Shown here one piece after another: positions 39,958 through 52,940 of a stretch of 64,000 bases of DNA. The first letter of the stretch is position 1. Each line of letters begins with the position of its first letter. The position numbers and the translations under genes were made by a program. The notes beneath the pieces were generated by a model. It saw nothing but the letters and a program-made list of their open reading frames with translations, had not been told where the DNA came from and did not search any database. Source of the DNA: Oxyruncus cristatus (taxonomy: Eukaryota; Chordata; Aves; Passeriformes; Cotingidae); assembly GCA_013399855.1 (NCBI GenBank), contig VXAY01003846.1:1599020-1663019 (forward strand), in the 5' to 3' direction.

Positions 39958-42900
39958 ATAAAGTATTACTATTACTAAAGAAAACTTGGAGTCACTCGTT
40001 AACTGCAGGTTTTTTGGAGGCGTGGATTGGTGGTGAGTTTTGCTTTAACTATAGCTCCCAAACATTTTCATATATTTTTGCAGACTGCATTTTTATGAGT
40101 GTTTTGTTCCTTTCAAGTTTTTGCTCCCACATCTCTACTTTTCAGTTTGTAAAAAAAAAAAAAAAATCAATGGCCCAACAACCAACATGAAATGAGATGA
40201 ATGCTTGCTGGACTCCAATCCTAGGAACAGGAAAAATCCTAATCACTCTATCCAAAATATCCAATGTAGCCTTATTGGTCCTCTAGTCCTCTGCAGGAGT
40301 ATACCCCTGCACCATTCTCCTCTTCTTCAGGGCTGAAAACTCTCTGAATGCCAGTGCAAGCACTTACTGATGCAGAATTTTTTGTTATGCATTATTAATT
40401 CCTTGCCACGGGCCTGAGTAGCTACAGGTAGAGGCTTTCTAAGCACATCTGCAATAGAAGAGAGAAAAGTGAACTAACAGGCACAACACAGCTTTCCAGC
40501 AGGAGTCTCAGTTTCAGTTTCAACATCTTCACAACCCAGTTTAATTCACACAATACACAGAGTGAACAGGATGTTTAGGGAAGCAGATAATATCTGCTTT
40601 GGAGACTATGTACAGTTATTTTCTCACTAGAGATAACCGATAGGATGTCATAGCACCTGGTCTCACATCAGAGATAAGCCTCCAGGAGGTACACCCTCAC
40701 TGTGTTTCACATGATGATATGGTGATTTAGGGGATGCAGATCTCCCAGTTAGCCTGCACAACAGCTTTCTTTTAAGATCAAGCAATTACCTCAGCAAAAC
40801 AAATTCTCACACTTTTCCCCAAGCCTATAGAAATACACAACATGCTCAGTGTAATCATTCACTAAAAATCAAAGCCATAACACTATACCCTAAAATCTCT
40901 ACTTTCAAGGTCTTTTCCTCCCTTTACCTCAGTTCCCAGCATTTCAGTTTGACTCCCTAAAGAAAGAAGTTATATGTAATTCCAGAGCATTGTATGCTGT
41001 GGTTTTTGAACCCTTTAAACAACAAAAAGTTTGACCATTATAGATACTTAAGAAAATATTAAACTACTACAATTTTCACAACACAGGGACAAGTCACTTT
41101 TACATACACCCTCCAAAGTCAGGGGTTTCTCAGGGCTTTCACTTACTCGTACCTTGTTAGACAGAAGGAAACCTGGAGACACCATAGCAGTTAATAATTT
41201 CCTCTGCTTATAGAGTTCCTTATTCACATCTTGTTTCTCTGCTCAGGTCAGCCCTAAACACTAGCTAGCAAACTTTCTTTCACCAAATCCCTCTCACCCT
41301 CTAACAATTTTGGGCTGATTGCCAGTAGCCGTTCTGTGGTCACACCAGAGCAATTGCAACTCCCAACACATGCAGAAGCAGGCACAGGTGCTGCTAGACT
41401 CAATTACAGTATCAATGAGTGGGTAGGGATTTACTTACATTTTTAAAAAAATAATCAAAATTTATTACCTAAAAGCTTTTCTAGATGATTTTCTAGATGA
41501 CAGTTTTGTTGCACAATTCTACAGCCTTATCTCACATGCACTGAATTAGATGGCAAACTACCTTTGCATGCACGAGTAGCTTTACTGAGCCCTAAAACAC
41601 TGTAAGAGGAAGTAATTTGGTTTACAATTTCTCCAACGAGAATATTTGGACTGTGAAATGTGGTCTTCATTGTAAATAAAATGTTTCACTGCATAGTTTA
41701 AAATATATATTATTTAATATACTGGTCTTTCTATTTTCCTTCTACAAGTAGCATTGTCATTGAGCAACACCCAGAAGCACTGGGGTGGGTTTGCTAAGGC
41801 AAAGCATTGCATGAGGCTCTCAGCTGCCATACAGTGACACAGATTTCAAACGGCAGACACCTGCATTTTCCAACAGAGTAGCTGGCAGAGATTTGGGGCT
41901 TTCATTTCATATATAAATATAGACAGTTGGTGTAAAAGGCAGGTGTCTATATTTGAGTTAATCAGCTTATGCTTCCTTAGAGCAGAGAGCTACAGCACAG
42001 GGCGATTTATCTGACCTGCCTTAGGTACTACTCCTGAACTAAGACGAACACGTTTCTTTCCATGAACTGTAAAAAGACCTAGAGGTGTCTAAATTGGACA
42101 AGAATACCTAATTTTTAGAGGTCTAATATTGAGTAAAATGAATCCTGACTGCTGTGCCTGTATTATACTAAAAACACATTGCTCCTGCAAGGGCATTATA
42201 GATGTGGTAAACTTCCCATAGGAAGGTAAATAAGAAAAGGAAATCAGGTTGAATGGAAGGGCACTCTAAAATTGACCCAAAGTGCTTGAAGCGAGTAACA
42301 ATTTTCCAACACAAAATAGATAATTATGGCCATCCCACTGAAAGTGCAATATGAAAGGAAGTAGAAAAAAAAAAGTGCCCCCTTTTTTTTTTTTTTTACT
42401 ATCTAGGATTTATGCCCTTTATAAAATTGGCTGGGCAAAGCAAGAGTGAAGATTATGTCTAGTCCTCTGAGCAGATCAATGCTCCCTGGTAAGGAAGTGC
42501 AAGAGTTGCTTTGTGCAGGTGTATACGTGCACATGAAACGAATGCAAAGCAAGAATACAGTATTACAGATTCAAACAGCCAGATTCTATACCCCCGTGCA
42601 GAGGCTTAAGTGAATCCATAAGGAAAAAGCCAGAAGTGATTTAGGTCAGACTAAAGCCATCATTAATACAGAATCCCTTTGTTAGTTCTACCTTTAAGAA
42701 AAAATGTGTGCACCTATGCAAGAAGATATTATGCCCAGGCAAGCTATGCCCTTAGTAACCCTCAGGATAGTTTCAGGCTTATCTAGATGGGGAGAGCAAA
42801 CATCAAAAGATTCAGCACTTCTACTGAGAAAGGAGCCTACTCCAATTTTTATAATTTTTTTTATGGTTGGAAACAGCCTGGAAGTTCTACAAGTACAGGG

Positions 42901-44599
42901 TTTTTTTTTCACAAGATGGAGAAAATCCTCCATTTGATTTACTTTTACACATCACCAATGTTAAGAAAATGTACTTCATGAATGAGAGGACTTTAAATTA
43001 TATATTAAAGAAACTAAGGAAAGGCATGGTCATGTTTCTGTTCTCTGTATATGTCCAGTTCTACAACTGACACTGATGAGAGAATTTCACTCATCATGAA
43101 TGAGCTCCAAGTTTATGGGACGTGTGTAGGTCCGATTTGCAAATGCCGACAACTGCAACATTTAACTTAAGAAAAAAATTTCAAACTGTTCCATTTGGAA
43201 CTGTGAGTTCATGCCATTTCATTTCAATAAATAAAATTAACTTTGAGATAGAAAAGGTAGCAAATCACAGTAAGCTTTTTTTTTTTGTTGTTTATTTACA
43301 TTCCGCTCTAATATATATGTTTATTTAATGTGGTAAATGGCAAAATTAATATTCTGTGCCAAGTTTCAGACAAGTATGAAATTTCAAGGCTTATTATTAA
43401 GCTTGTGAAATAAGGATCTATATTTATAAAAGAAGTGCTGACACAACCTGAACTCCGAGCATTGGTAATGCCACCACAAGAGCATGGTTCACATGCAGTG
43501 AACACCCTAGATTACCTTATCCTAATAAAATGAAAGATTTAAAACAGAGGAAATAATTTCAAAGAATCGTATTTCTAATGCTGTCATGTTTGCAGTCACA
43601 TTTGGGTTTAAAAGATGGGAAAACGTGAATCTATTTATATATTCTCAAGTTACACCCACAAAACAGGATCCCAGAGAAAATCTCAGAAACAGGGTTTGGA
43701 AGAATACAACAGAAGTGTGTAGGTAGGTGTATGTGCCTGGATGGATTACATATGTAATCAACATGTAAAGCTCTATAATACTGAAAATAATAAATTGTTG
43801 TGAATGGTAAGGGTGGAAAGTGCATTTTACATGGATTATCTGCCCTAGTTCCTGTTCTTATTTTTGGAAAGCAATCAGCTCTTCGTGAGAACTCAGCACC
43901 ACGCTGAGCCACCCTGGGGCTTTTCATGGCCCAGCCCTTCACTTTGCATTATCATCTGTTAGCAGCCACATCCTGTGCAGACCGATTCATTACAGCCAAG
44001 AAAGGCTGCGAGAACAGGAGACCCTCTGAATCCTGAGGTCTGAAATCACTCTAACATACTTCTCTCACTGTACTGTATAAAATAAAGCTATCTTTTCAAA
44101 GGCATCTCCAGTTATTCTTTTAAATATTCCAAATAAAAGCTTATTTTAAGACAATATGTTATTTAAATTTGAGATCTGTGCAAATCACCTTTACTTGAAA
44201 ACTCTTATATGCTCGATTTAGAAGACTATATATTCATCCCAATTTAATTTAAACATAAACCCAAATAATTTTGAGTACCTTTGCTTAATAGCTATGATCA
44301 AATGCAAACAAAAATCAGGTAATCATAAACCGATCCAGTATATGAATATTCACTGATGTATATGAAATAAGTCATTATTTTCAAATAGGTTATTTTTTTT
44401 TCTGTGAAGCTGAAGTACATACAGTCAGAGATAATAGAGTACGTTGGAACTGTATTTTTAAACTCTCAAGTGAATTATTTTTGCAAAGGTATGATTTCCT
44501 GGTGGATAAGTATTGAACACAAATATGTTGCAAGTCAAACAAAAAATCTGAATTAGTGTTACAGTCTTTCTATTACTTTGAATTTCACTGTATTAGTAT

Positions 44600-44745
44600 A
44601 ATATCTTAATAGCTCCCAGCACTTTGAAGCATGAATTTAAAGGTAAGAACAACTATGAGATTCTTGTTTTACACACAGATGAAGAGACTTCAAGGATAAA
44701 ATGACCAACACTCAGTGGCTGGGCTGGATGTACCAATCTTCCGTT
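44600..44745 (+). repeat. Possible ancient MIR/L3-type fragment
   Basis: AGCTCCCAGCACTTTGAAGC, then a TTTTACACACAGATGAAGAG segment followed by AAAATGACCAACACTCAGTG and GGCTGGGCTGGAT, is ordered like the core of MIR/L3 elements (TTTTACAGATGAAGAAACTGAGG...TGACTTGCCCAAGGTCA...GGCAGAGCTGGGA). It is old and gapped. Assigned by eye. Confidence 0.42.
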
Positions 44746-47700
44746 TTCCAGCATTAACTCTGGTACTTTAGCACTAATTCACTAATTTACATGTTTTTAA
44801 AAATTTGTTTTAAAGTTGCAGTGTACAGCTGGGAGTTTGTACAGAATTTTTTCAGTCTCCTATCACAATTACAGCAATAGCAGGACATAAGGAAACACTG
44901 TATATAAGCAAGTTTTATGACAGAGTGGCAGAAACACAGTTATTGAACCATACAGAAACACAGTTTGCTAGTATCAGTGCTACCACAGACACAGCGAGGG
45001 ATGTGTATCGATGTGACAATAGGAGAGCTGTCAGAAAGCATCAGTGCTGGCTCAGTCCACAAATCCCATTTGTCTCCGGTGTAACGTGACTGATTACAGC
45101 TAAATTACAGTGACTTTAAACATACAAGTCAATTTCCTGAGCTAATTAAAATCAGGGAGGCTAGTCTTTCTAAGGTTAGCAAAATTCAGCTCCTATACAA
45201 AATACAGTATAATCAAGAAAAATTGAATATATATATATATTTGATTAAAATAGAAATTCAATGCCTAGAGTTCAAGGGAAACAGTGCTATTAACAATCCA
45301 TAGATTGCCATTTTACTGTATCACTTATAACAGGAACCAAATAGGAATAAACTATGTTTGCAGAGACATTTGATATATTGTTCTTCACAAAGAATCAAGG
45401 TTCTATGAGAAATTAAACTGACCCACAGAAACACCTCAAGTAGATAGCTAAAAACATACATCATGGATATATACATTGAGAATTACCATGGAAACCTTAC
45501 ACATTGCCTGTAAATGGTTGAAGACATCTTAGAGATTATAGTGCAACTGGTGTCAAGAGAACAGCAGCAGCCCACGGCTTCAACAGCATACTGTAATTAT
45601 AAGACCAGTGTAGTTCAGCTGGTGTTAGAAACAAGATATTTTTAGAAAATTTCTCTCTTTTAGATCACCTTTGTCCATGTTAAGCCTGCTTTACAAAAAG
45701 AGTGGTTTTAGCTAATCAAGACACTGAAGCAAAGATGAACACTCTTTCCCGACCTTCTTCATTCACAAACTCATCCTTTTGATACCCAACTCAGTGATGT
45801 TCCAATATCAAAACAACACGTTAAAGCTTTTAGGGCAAGTGACACTGAAACAGGAAAGGGATGAAAATGTTATGCTCCAAAGGAAATTATCCTAAATTAT
45901 AATTCACAAAGTATTAACAAAAGATAAGCAGGTACAGGGTTGGTGGTACTTCTGGACTATGTGTAGTTAGTGTCTGAGGTATCAGGCTTCACACCTTTCA
46001 ATTTAGACTTGACCTAAATTCTACCATTCTGTTATTTTTAGAAAGGACCTTGAAATATAACAGCTTGAGAGCCAGCCAGGAGCCCTCAGCACATTTTACA
46101 AGACTCAACACCCCTGCTAACCTTCTCTTTTGTCAATGGACTCTGAGATTAATGCAGCGATTAGGTGGCTTTCTTAAATGAGGTATTGTTTATTTCAGCA
46201 ATAGGAAAACTGCAGTGCATAAAATAATAGATTCTGAACCAATTAAGCAGTCTAAAAGCACATCTGTTTCCCTAGGGCTCAATGTGTCTTGAAAAGCTAG
46301 GAAAAAAAACAAGTTTCAAATCTTCTTTCCCTCCACACACCACACAGTCAACAACCGTACTTGACCTTCTCCTTCCTAGCTATTCTGTCATCTTTAGCTC
46401 TTAATTCTTGTGGAGCAGCTGTGTAAATATAGCTGGAACTAAGAAACCATAATCTTCAAAGCCCAGGGATTATTATCTCTTACTTTCCTGAGCCCTTTGC
46501 AAGCAGGTATTTAGCCTAGAAGTACTGTCTAGCCTCTCTGCCTACTTTTTCTCCTTAGATTTTGTGTTTGCCATTGAATAAAATCAGTGACTACTCTGTC
46601 CTGCAGTGAGCAGGCAGGCTGCAGGCAGTAACACCCACCCACTGTTCCCTTGGCTCACTCCCAGCCAGCACCAATAGAACAGGACACCGGCAGGGAGAAA
46701 ACAAAAGTCCCTCATTTGCTGTGTGGGATGTTTTTCGGATAGGTCTTCAAAACTGCATTTTTTCTTTATAGATAGCTTAAGGAGACTGACTAATGCTTTA
46801 ATGAAGGGTAAGGTACCAGCTATGTAGTGGCCCTTTAGTTTGTTCTCAAATAGGCAGGATGGCTGTGGGAGCCCACATGACACCCCAGCATCACCCTGCT
46901 GCGAAGCCAGGCTGTGTATTTGCCTTCAGTTTATTCACACAGCTCTGCAGTCTCATACCGCTCCTAAAAATAATCACAGCCTGCAGAGCAGCATGAGGGG
47001 CAGGCCTCCACATACCTATGTCAGTCAGGATTAAAAAAAAAAATTTAAAAAAAATGCTTTCCTCCTCCCTCAGACTAAACAAACATCTCCCTACACATCC
47101 CTCCCAGCAGCAACAAGGGTTGTTTTTGCTTGGGGACACGGATCTATCAGAGCAGGCTGTAAACTCTGACCCTCTCAAAAGATGAGTCACCCACCAGTAA
47201 AGTGAAAGCACTGATCCTAAAAGCACTGATTCATGCCTAGATTTCTCTCTCGTAATAAGTTAGGCAGCACTATGAGCAAACATTTGCTAGCCTTCATGCA
47301 CTGCAATCTGACAGCTGACTCAAGACTGCATCTCAGGGCCGGTGCCCTATATATAGTGGATGAGATTGCCTACGTTTTCCACATTCTGCCTTACCAAGTC
47401 CTTTGTAGCATCAATGCAGTATCTAAATACTCTTCCCATCTCAAGAATGACACTCAGCTCTCAACAAAGTTACAGCCAGACACTAATTAACACCCTGCTA
47501 TTTGTAAACAAATGATCCAAGATGCTGATAACCCCACCAAGAAGGCAGAACTGCCTTCACTCAGACCTGCAGGGGTCTTAATGCTTTCAGCTCCTCCCTG
47601 CTCTGAGTCCTGGGTAATGAACTCCTGCAGGACCAAAGTGCTGTGTAGAGTGGTACAGAAGCATCCAAGTCAGGCTGGGAACCACAGACTGGCTGCAGGT

Positions 47701-49612
47701 ATTGCTTTCCACAAAAAGGATCAATCGTGTCTCAATAATACATGAAAATATGAAGTGAGAAAGGTTTCACCTGTCACCTGGTTGAAAACACTTTTTTTTT
47801 TTCAAATGTAAGGGCACATTCAGTGAAACACAAAAGTGATGTTAGAACCTGAGTCTCACCATCCTACAGTATCTGTCCTAGTTGAAGCAGTCCTAAGCTA
47901 ACGTACAGCTACGCAGCTAGAAAACAGACCAGACCCTGAAGCCTGGTTAGCTGTAAATGATTGCATGTGCATAAACAGCCATACCAACTTCTGTAAGCTC
48001 AAACAACAGTGATAAAGTTATGAGACTTTGTGGTTTGTTCAATAGTGCTGCACCGATTTAAATGCAATTCCTTATTGCCTTAAAAGTAGAGGCAGCTTAA
48101 GATATTCACCTAGAATCTTGAAGAACAGAGCATCACGTGTAGCCCTTTTAGCAAACAGTATTTTAAATGTTAAGATGTGTAACTCCAGCATTGTAACAAA
48201 ATTACATCTGTCTATTCAGCTCCTCTAAAGATTTTCTTACACATACCAGTATTTAGGCCAGAACTGACGATTCATCATACAGAAGAAAATGACCCCATGC
48301 TGGCTGGACTGTGCCAGTAGAAACTCAATGAGTTACGATACTGAATGCCCTACTGCAATCGCTGTTTTGTTCATAGTTGAAGACTTTGCCATAGTAATAC
48401 GAAACCCCATTTCAGAGGTACAGCTCCACTTGTGTATTGTACTCAAAACTGTTACTGTAAAACTCCAGCAAAACAGTTCTAGTACAGACAAAGGTATGGC
48501 CTGAAAGTAAAACTCATCCCCCAAAGTCTTCTACTTCCAAGTCAGTATTAACACTAGCAACCATAACATTTTAGAAACACTACCCTCCACTTTCTCTTTT
48601 TCCTCCGGAGTGCTACAGTACAGATCAATCACATCTTTGTAATTAAAATCATTCATTGCTGGTTTTATGTGTAGAAGAGTTCAGGGAGACCGCCACCGGA
48701 TAAAACACTAGCATGTTTAATATGCAGTACAAAAACCAGTTTGTTTGGGTTTTTTTCCAAGCAGTATGACTTTTCAACTATTCCCAATAGAAGCCTAATG
48801 AATACTGAAAATGAAGCAATTAGTATTTGGTATCACAGTTTACTGGGTATAAAGAGCCAGCCTGCCATTACACCTAATAGTGCATCAGATAGGAAGAAAA
48901 ATATTAGTCAGGTTATACCAGTTACATGCCAAATTCACGCACTCAGCATCACTCATACAGCTTTTTCCTCCAGACTAATAGTAACCTACATTTTGATGCG
49001 TCAGCAGTTACATAAACAGAAATGAAAATATCAGGGTTTTGAGACACAGGATTGGATATTCTTGTTTAAACTTAGCCCTTTTCATTTGCAGGCTAATAAA
49101 AGTTCATCTTGTCTGTTTTGGTCCTGAAACTAATTAGAAGCTTCCCATCTGGACACATGCTACTCTCTGCTGTAAAATCCGAGGAGGCTTAAGTACACGT
49201 GAATCCCTCAGACAGCTTCAGATACATGAGCTCAAAGACACTAAATCAAGAACCACCTGTGAGTACATGTGATATATGCCCAATATTGCCTATTAAACAT
49301 TGCACATAACAAAATAGGTTCAGCTATATAAGAGACTTTTCAAATTATGCAAGATCTATCACTTCAGAAAGGAGTCACTGCAGCTAGTATTTTCTTCTTG
49401 CAATATACAGACATGCAATTGGTCTTAAGTTTTCAATTGGATACCTCCAATTTTATAACACCAGGACAAACCTCACCACATATATGACTTTGGTTTTCAA
49501 CAGAAATACTGATTCTAATGACAGCAGAACTGTGTGCACAGAGGTCAGTGAAAACGTACCACTGCAGTACAAGAAGTCAGACACCTTCTCTCTGCAGGCT
49601 TGTTTTGAATTG

Positions 49613-49618
49613 TTTATT
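49613..49618 (-). terminator. Candidate distal polyadenylation signal for ARL4A (AATAAA)
   Basis: TTTATT on the plus strand reads AATAAA on the minus strand. Downstream in the transcript sense comes a GTGTCTGACTTCTTG stretch that could act as the GU-rich element. Other hexamers upstream could be used instead. Confidence 0.35.
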
Positions 49619-50308
49619 GAGGTTTAAGAAGTCATCCACATTTCTATAAATATAGACATTACTTGAGTAAGTGACTTACAATGTCACCAGTGCAGGTACA
49701 TATATAACCACCATACAAAAGCTCCACTGGAAGCTACTTCAGTTTATTCAAAAAGGACCAAGATGTCATTAAAAAAAAAACAAACAGCTGTCACTTTCAG
49801 TTATTGAAGACACTAAAGTGCATTTTTGGTTATCTCCTGGTTGAACAGCTGCTGGTTAAAAAGTTTGATTTTTTTTTTTCAAACATAGCTAAATTACATC
49901 AATTGACATTCAGATTTGTAGCTGTCATCCTCCTGATACATGGCAGCAAGTAAGAAAAACGTATTACTTTGCTGGTCAAGAGGAGGAACTAGATTTTGCT
50001 TTTTTTTCTTTTGTTTTACTTCTTCTTTAATCTGGTATTTCCAACAAAAGTTTAAAGATAATCTAACATTCTGATGAATTTTTACAGCACCACTAAAGTT
50101 AGTCTTAAAAATCCAGGCTCTGTTTTAGCCCTTTTAATTGCTAACCAAGTATCTAGAGAGTCACTTGAAGCTCTGTACCAGTAAGAAAAACTACCCTCCC
50201 TTTTCCGTCAAGCACTATCCTGCCCAGTTAACACTGTTTGCACACTCTGTAAACAAGAACAGCTTAAAGCATAATTAAAGCAGAACACAGGCCCATCTTG
50301 AAAATCTT

Positions 50309-50338
50309 CTTCCCCCTCCCCCCCACCCCCACCCCCGG
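50309..50338. repeat. C-rich tract in the ARL4A 3' UTR region
   Basis: CCCCCTCCCCCCCACCCCCACCCCC on the plus strand, so the message would carry G runs here, a possible G-quadruplex. This is a composition observation only. Confidence 0.8.
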
Positions 50339-51260
50339 TAGTGTCTAATGTTTGAGTGCATAAAGCATTATTACATTCCTAACCACAAAATACTGTAAGA
50401 GTCACAATAAAAAAAGCATACGTTGAAAGTGACGTAGCAATACCACTTTAATAAAATGGGGTATTCTGGGGAGATACAAGATGTAGTCTGCTAATTTTAA
50501 TTCCACCTTTACTTTGTTATATTATATTGCCAGGAAGTCACCAGTACAGCAAAGAATGCTGGACTGGTTAGAACCACGGCAGCCAGAACTGTTCTCTATA
50601 GCTCCTTTACTGCAATTCATTGACTTTTATTTTCATATTAGGAGGACATAATACTCACCATTCAGAAATAAATTGCTAATTTTGAGTAACAGTTTAAACC
50701 TGATTAGCACTGTATAATGATGAATGGCTACTTCTAAAATTAAAAACCTTACATACCAAAAACATGCTATATGTTGGGGAACCACTTTTTCATGCTCCAG
50801 TGTGTTGTTTACATTTTTTACTTGTCAAAGTCTCTCTTTTATGAGTTGAAGAATCCACAGCACTTAAAATTTCAAGTATTTGAACTGAACATGATTCAAT
50901 TTCAAAAAGTGCCAAACAGAAAAAAAACCAACCTACAAATGTGGCCAAGCTTTCATGGAAATCCCCAAACAAGGTAAAAAACAGCCTCAACGGAATTATG
51001 GGTTACTAGGTTTATACATGTTTTTAAAGCTGTATAATGTTCACCTAAGCACTCCACTTACGAGCATTAGAAGTTTAAAAATACAAACACCTTCAACGCA
51101 AACTGCTTGCAGAGGGCACCCTCAAACATATGAGTACAACACTAAGCAGAAAACCCTTGTTTTATTTGGCTATTTAGACATCCATTTCCTGATAGCATTA
51201 CATCATCTATTAGGGCTTCTGAAATAATACAGAGCCATAAAACTCAGAAGAGACTAGTTT

Positions 51261-51282
51261 AAAAAAAAAAAAAAAAAAAAAA
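51261..51282. repeat. Poly-A tract (22 bases), poly-T in the ARL4A message
   Basis: Uninterrupted A run about 170 bp past the ARL4A stop codon in the minus-strand sense. Confidence 0.9.
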
Positions 51283-51448
51283 GTTCCACAACTGCACAGC
51301 CTTCCTTCCACATAGCAAGGTTGTGCAACTGATTGTTTAACGTAACTAAGCTTAACGGCATCCAAACAGGCAGGCCTGGGTTTGGAAGCTGCCTTACGTC
51401 AAATTTTGACCATGTAACTACTCTAAAACAGAAAGGTCAAAATAGAAC

Positions 51449-52051
51449 TCATCTCTTCTTTTTCTGCTGCCTCAACATTTTCCTTCGCTTAATTATCATA
51501 TCATGTAGTTTCTCCAGTCCCTCTTTGAGTCCGTCTCCAATGATTGCACAGGTAGGTTGCAAATGCCAGGGTGTTGAAGAACTCAATTCACTCATTGCCA
51601 ACATCTTCTCGATTTCAGAAAGGGAAAGAGAGTTCCTCAAGTCCTGCTTGTTAGCAATGATAAGGACAGGCACTCCTTGATTCTCAGATATCCTAGTAAT
51701 CTTATGAAGTTCTGTTTTGGCCTCCTCCATCCTCTCAACGTCGACGGAGTCCACCACAAACACGATGCCATCGGTGCACCTTGTGTACGACTTCCACAGC
51801 GGCCTCAGCTTCTCCTGGCCGCCCACATCCCAGAAGTGGAAAGTGACCGTCTTCGAGTTGCCCAGCGTCACTTTGATCTTCTCAGTATTAAATCCTTTAG
51901 TGGGGACAGTGTTGACGAACTCATTGAACTGGAGCCTGTAGAGCACCGTCGTCTTCCCAGCGCAGTCCAGCCCCAGGATGACGATGTGAAAGCTCTGGAA
52001 GGAAGGCAGGCTGGAGAGGATCGGCGTCTGGTCCGAGAGTCCATTCCCCAT
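51449..52051 (-). CDS. ARL4A: ADP-ribosylation factor-like protein 4A (small GTPase), complete single-exon CDS
   Basis: The frame encodes 200 residues, the usual ARL4A length, and matches vertebrate ARL4A almost throughout (recognised from memory). Visible motifs are Gly2 in an MGNGLSDQ start (family N-myristoylation site), P-loop GLDCAGKT at 27-34, switch I PTKGFN at 50-55, WDVGGQ at 74-79 with the switch II glutamine Gln79, NKQD at 134-137, TCAI at 167-170, and a strongly basic tail at 188-200 that serves as a nuclear/phosphoinositide signal in this family. Known role: an ARF-family GTPase at the plasma membrane and nucleus that recruits cytohesin/ARNO and affects actin, ARF6 and membrane traffic. 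The start has a good Kozak context (G at -3, G at +4). An intronless CDS is normal for ARL4A, and the intact frame with a CpG island just upstream argues against a retrocopy. No frameshift or missing key residue is seen. Confidence 0.98.
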   Translation of the reverse strand: MGNGLSDQTPILSSLPSFQSFHIVILGLDCAGKTTVLYRLQFNEFVNTVPTKGFNTEKIKVTLGNSKTVTFHFWDVGGQEKLRPLWKSYTRCTDGIVFVVDSVDVERMEEAKTELHKITRISENQGVPVLIIANKQDLRNSLSLSEIEKMLAMSELSSSTPWHLQPTCAIIGDGLKEGLEKLHDMIIKRRKMLRQQKKKR

Positions 52052-52118
52052 TGCCAGCAGGGAAGGTGACAGCAGGCTGCCACCAGCAGAGGCGGCTCCC
52101 GCGGCTGCTCTCGGATCC
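52052..52118 (-). other. ARL4A: Probable ARL4A 5' UTR part of the coding exon, with candidate splice acceptor
   Basis: Reading the minus strand, the 67 bases before the ATG have no in-frame coding claim and follow a GTCGTTGTCAG sequence whose AG lies at 52119-52120. That could be the 3' splice site of the coding exon, because ARL4A genes usually have one or more non-coding 5' exons (family knowledge). The pyrimidine tract is only fair, so the exon may instead run straight into the CpG island. The assembly gap at 52219-52331 hides the most likely location of the first exon. Confidence 0.35.
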
Positions 52119-52218
52119 TGACAACGACACGAACGTCGTTAGATCCCGCTCCGCCTGCGCCGCGCGGCCGCACCGCGCCGGCCACAGCGCCGCCGCCCCG
52201 ACTGCGGGCGCGGCCGTG

Positions 52219-52331
52219 NNNNNNNNNNNNNNNNNNNNNNNNNNNNNNNNNNNNNNNNNNNNNNNNNNNNNNNNNNNNNNNNNNNNNNNNNNNNNNNNNN
52301 NNNNNNNNNNNNNNNNNNNNNNNNNNNNNNN
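52219..52331. other. Assembly gap (113 N)
   Basis: A run of undetermined bases inside the GC-rich ARL4A CpG island. It most likely removes part of the core promoter or first exon. Reading frames that cross it are meaningless. Confidence 1.
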
Positions 52332-52438
52332 AGTCGCCGCCGCCTGTGCTGCCGTCCGCGCGACTCTTCCCCGCATCTGGCGGCACGGGCGCCTCCCAGC
52401 GCGCGGCTAGCCCCGCGCGCCCCGCCCCGCGGGCTCCC

Positions 52439-52495
52439 ATTGGTCCTTCCGCGCTGCGGGGCGGGGAGGAAGGCGCGTTCCGCCTCGCGCATTGG
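52439..52495 (-). promoter_or_regulatory. Proximal pair of CCAAT boxes (NF-Y type) for ARL4A
   Basis: ATTGG occurs at 52439-52443 and 52491-52495, so CCAAT reads in the ARL4A direction. A GGGGCGGGG GC box lies between them. Paired CCAAT boxes with a GC box just upstream of a gap-obscured first exon fit a TATA-less CpG-island promoter. Binding is inferred from motif only. Confidence 0.55.
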
Positions 52496-52767
52496 CTGGC
52501 GGCGCCGGCCACTCACCGGACAGCCCGGGCCGTACCTCCCGCAGCCCGACGACCCGAGGCCGAGCGCGGCCGGGGGAGGGGACCGGTCCTCGCCCACGCC
52601 TTGCTTTGAGCGGCCCCGCTCACTCCCTCTGCCCTCCCGCGGGGCAGAGCTGCTGCCTCACACGGGTCCTTCGGGGAATACCGCGGCGGCCGCGCCCTCC
52701 GCCCACGGCAGGCCCTCACCCCCCGCGGCGGGAGGTGGAGCCCCTCCGCGGGCCTTAGCGCCCCGCC

Positions 52768-52940
52768 CATCCACCGGAAGCGCGTGCGCTCATTGGCTGT
52801 GAGTGCTGTCACTCCGACTCCCTCCCACCAGCCCAGGAGGCGGCCCGGTGGCGCTCCGCCTTTCGCCCAGAGCGCATGCGCCCATTGGCTGTTGGAGCTG
52901 TCACTCCGCCCCGTCCCGCCGGCCCGGGGGTGGGACGGCG
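52768..52940. repeat. Tandemly duplicated NRF1-like site plus CCAAT module (about 92-bp period)
   Basis: Two similar units lie side by side. The first has AGCGCGTGCGCT at 52779-52790 followed by CATTGGCTGT at 52791-52800. The second has AGCGCATGCGCC at 52871-52882 followed by CATTGGCTGT at 52883-52892. Both continue into a GCTGTCACTCCG segment. GCGCATGCGC is the core of the NRF1 palindrome and ATTGG is CCAAT on the minus strand. The 92-bp spacing and shared flanks show a local duplication within the CpG island. Confidence 0.75.

Larger units (their letters stand above)
30353..49612. other. Gene desert downstream of ARL4A
   Basis: About 19 kb without a supportable gene. GC content rises modestly at 35.4-36.1 and 37.9-39.1 kb, but the frames there are short and unrecognised. 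A desert on the 3' side of ARL4A is expected from vertebrate synteny (toward ETV1), and such deserts often contain long-range enhancers, which cannot be identified from a single sequence. Confidence 0.6.
49613..51448 (-). other. ARL4A: Probable ARL4A 3' UTR
   Basis: The 1.8 kb after the stop codon is AT-rich, has no significant reading frame, and contains several minus-strand AATAAA hexamers: 51161-51166 (proximal), 50626-50631, 49742-49747 and 49613-49618 (distal). The distal one is followed on the minus strand by a GU-rich stretch, as expected of a real 3' end. I infer the UTR extends this far; transcript data would be needed to pick the site used. A 22-base A tract (51261-51282, poly-T in the message) lies inside it. 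Confidence 0.4.

Noticed and set aside
51868..52512. 214-codon minus-strand frame overlapping the ARL4A start
   Set aside because: It is an alternate frame of ARL4A plus CpG-island DNA and runs through the N gap.
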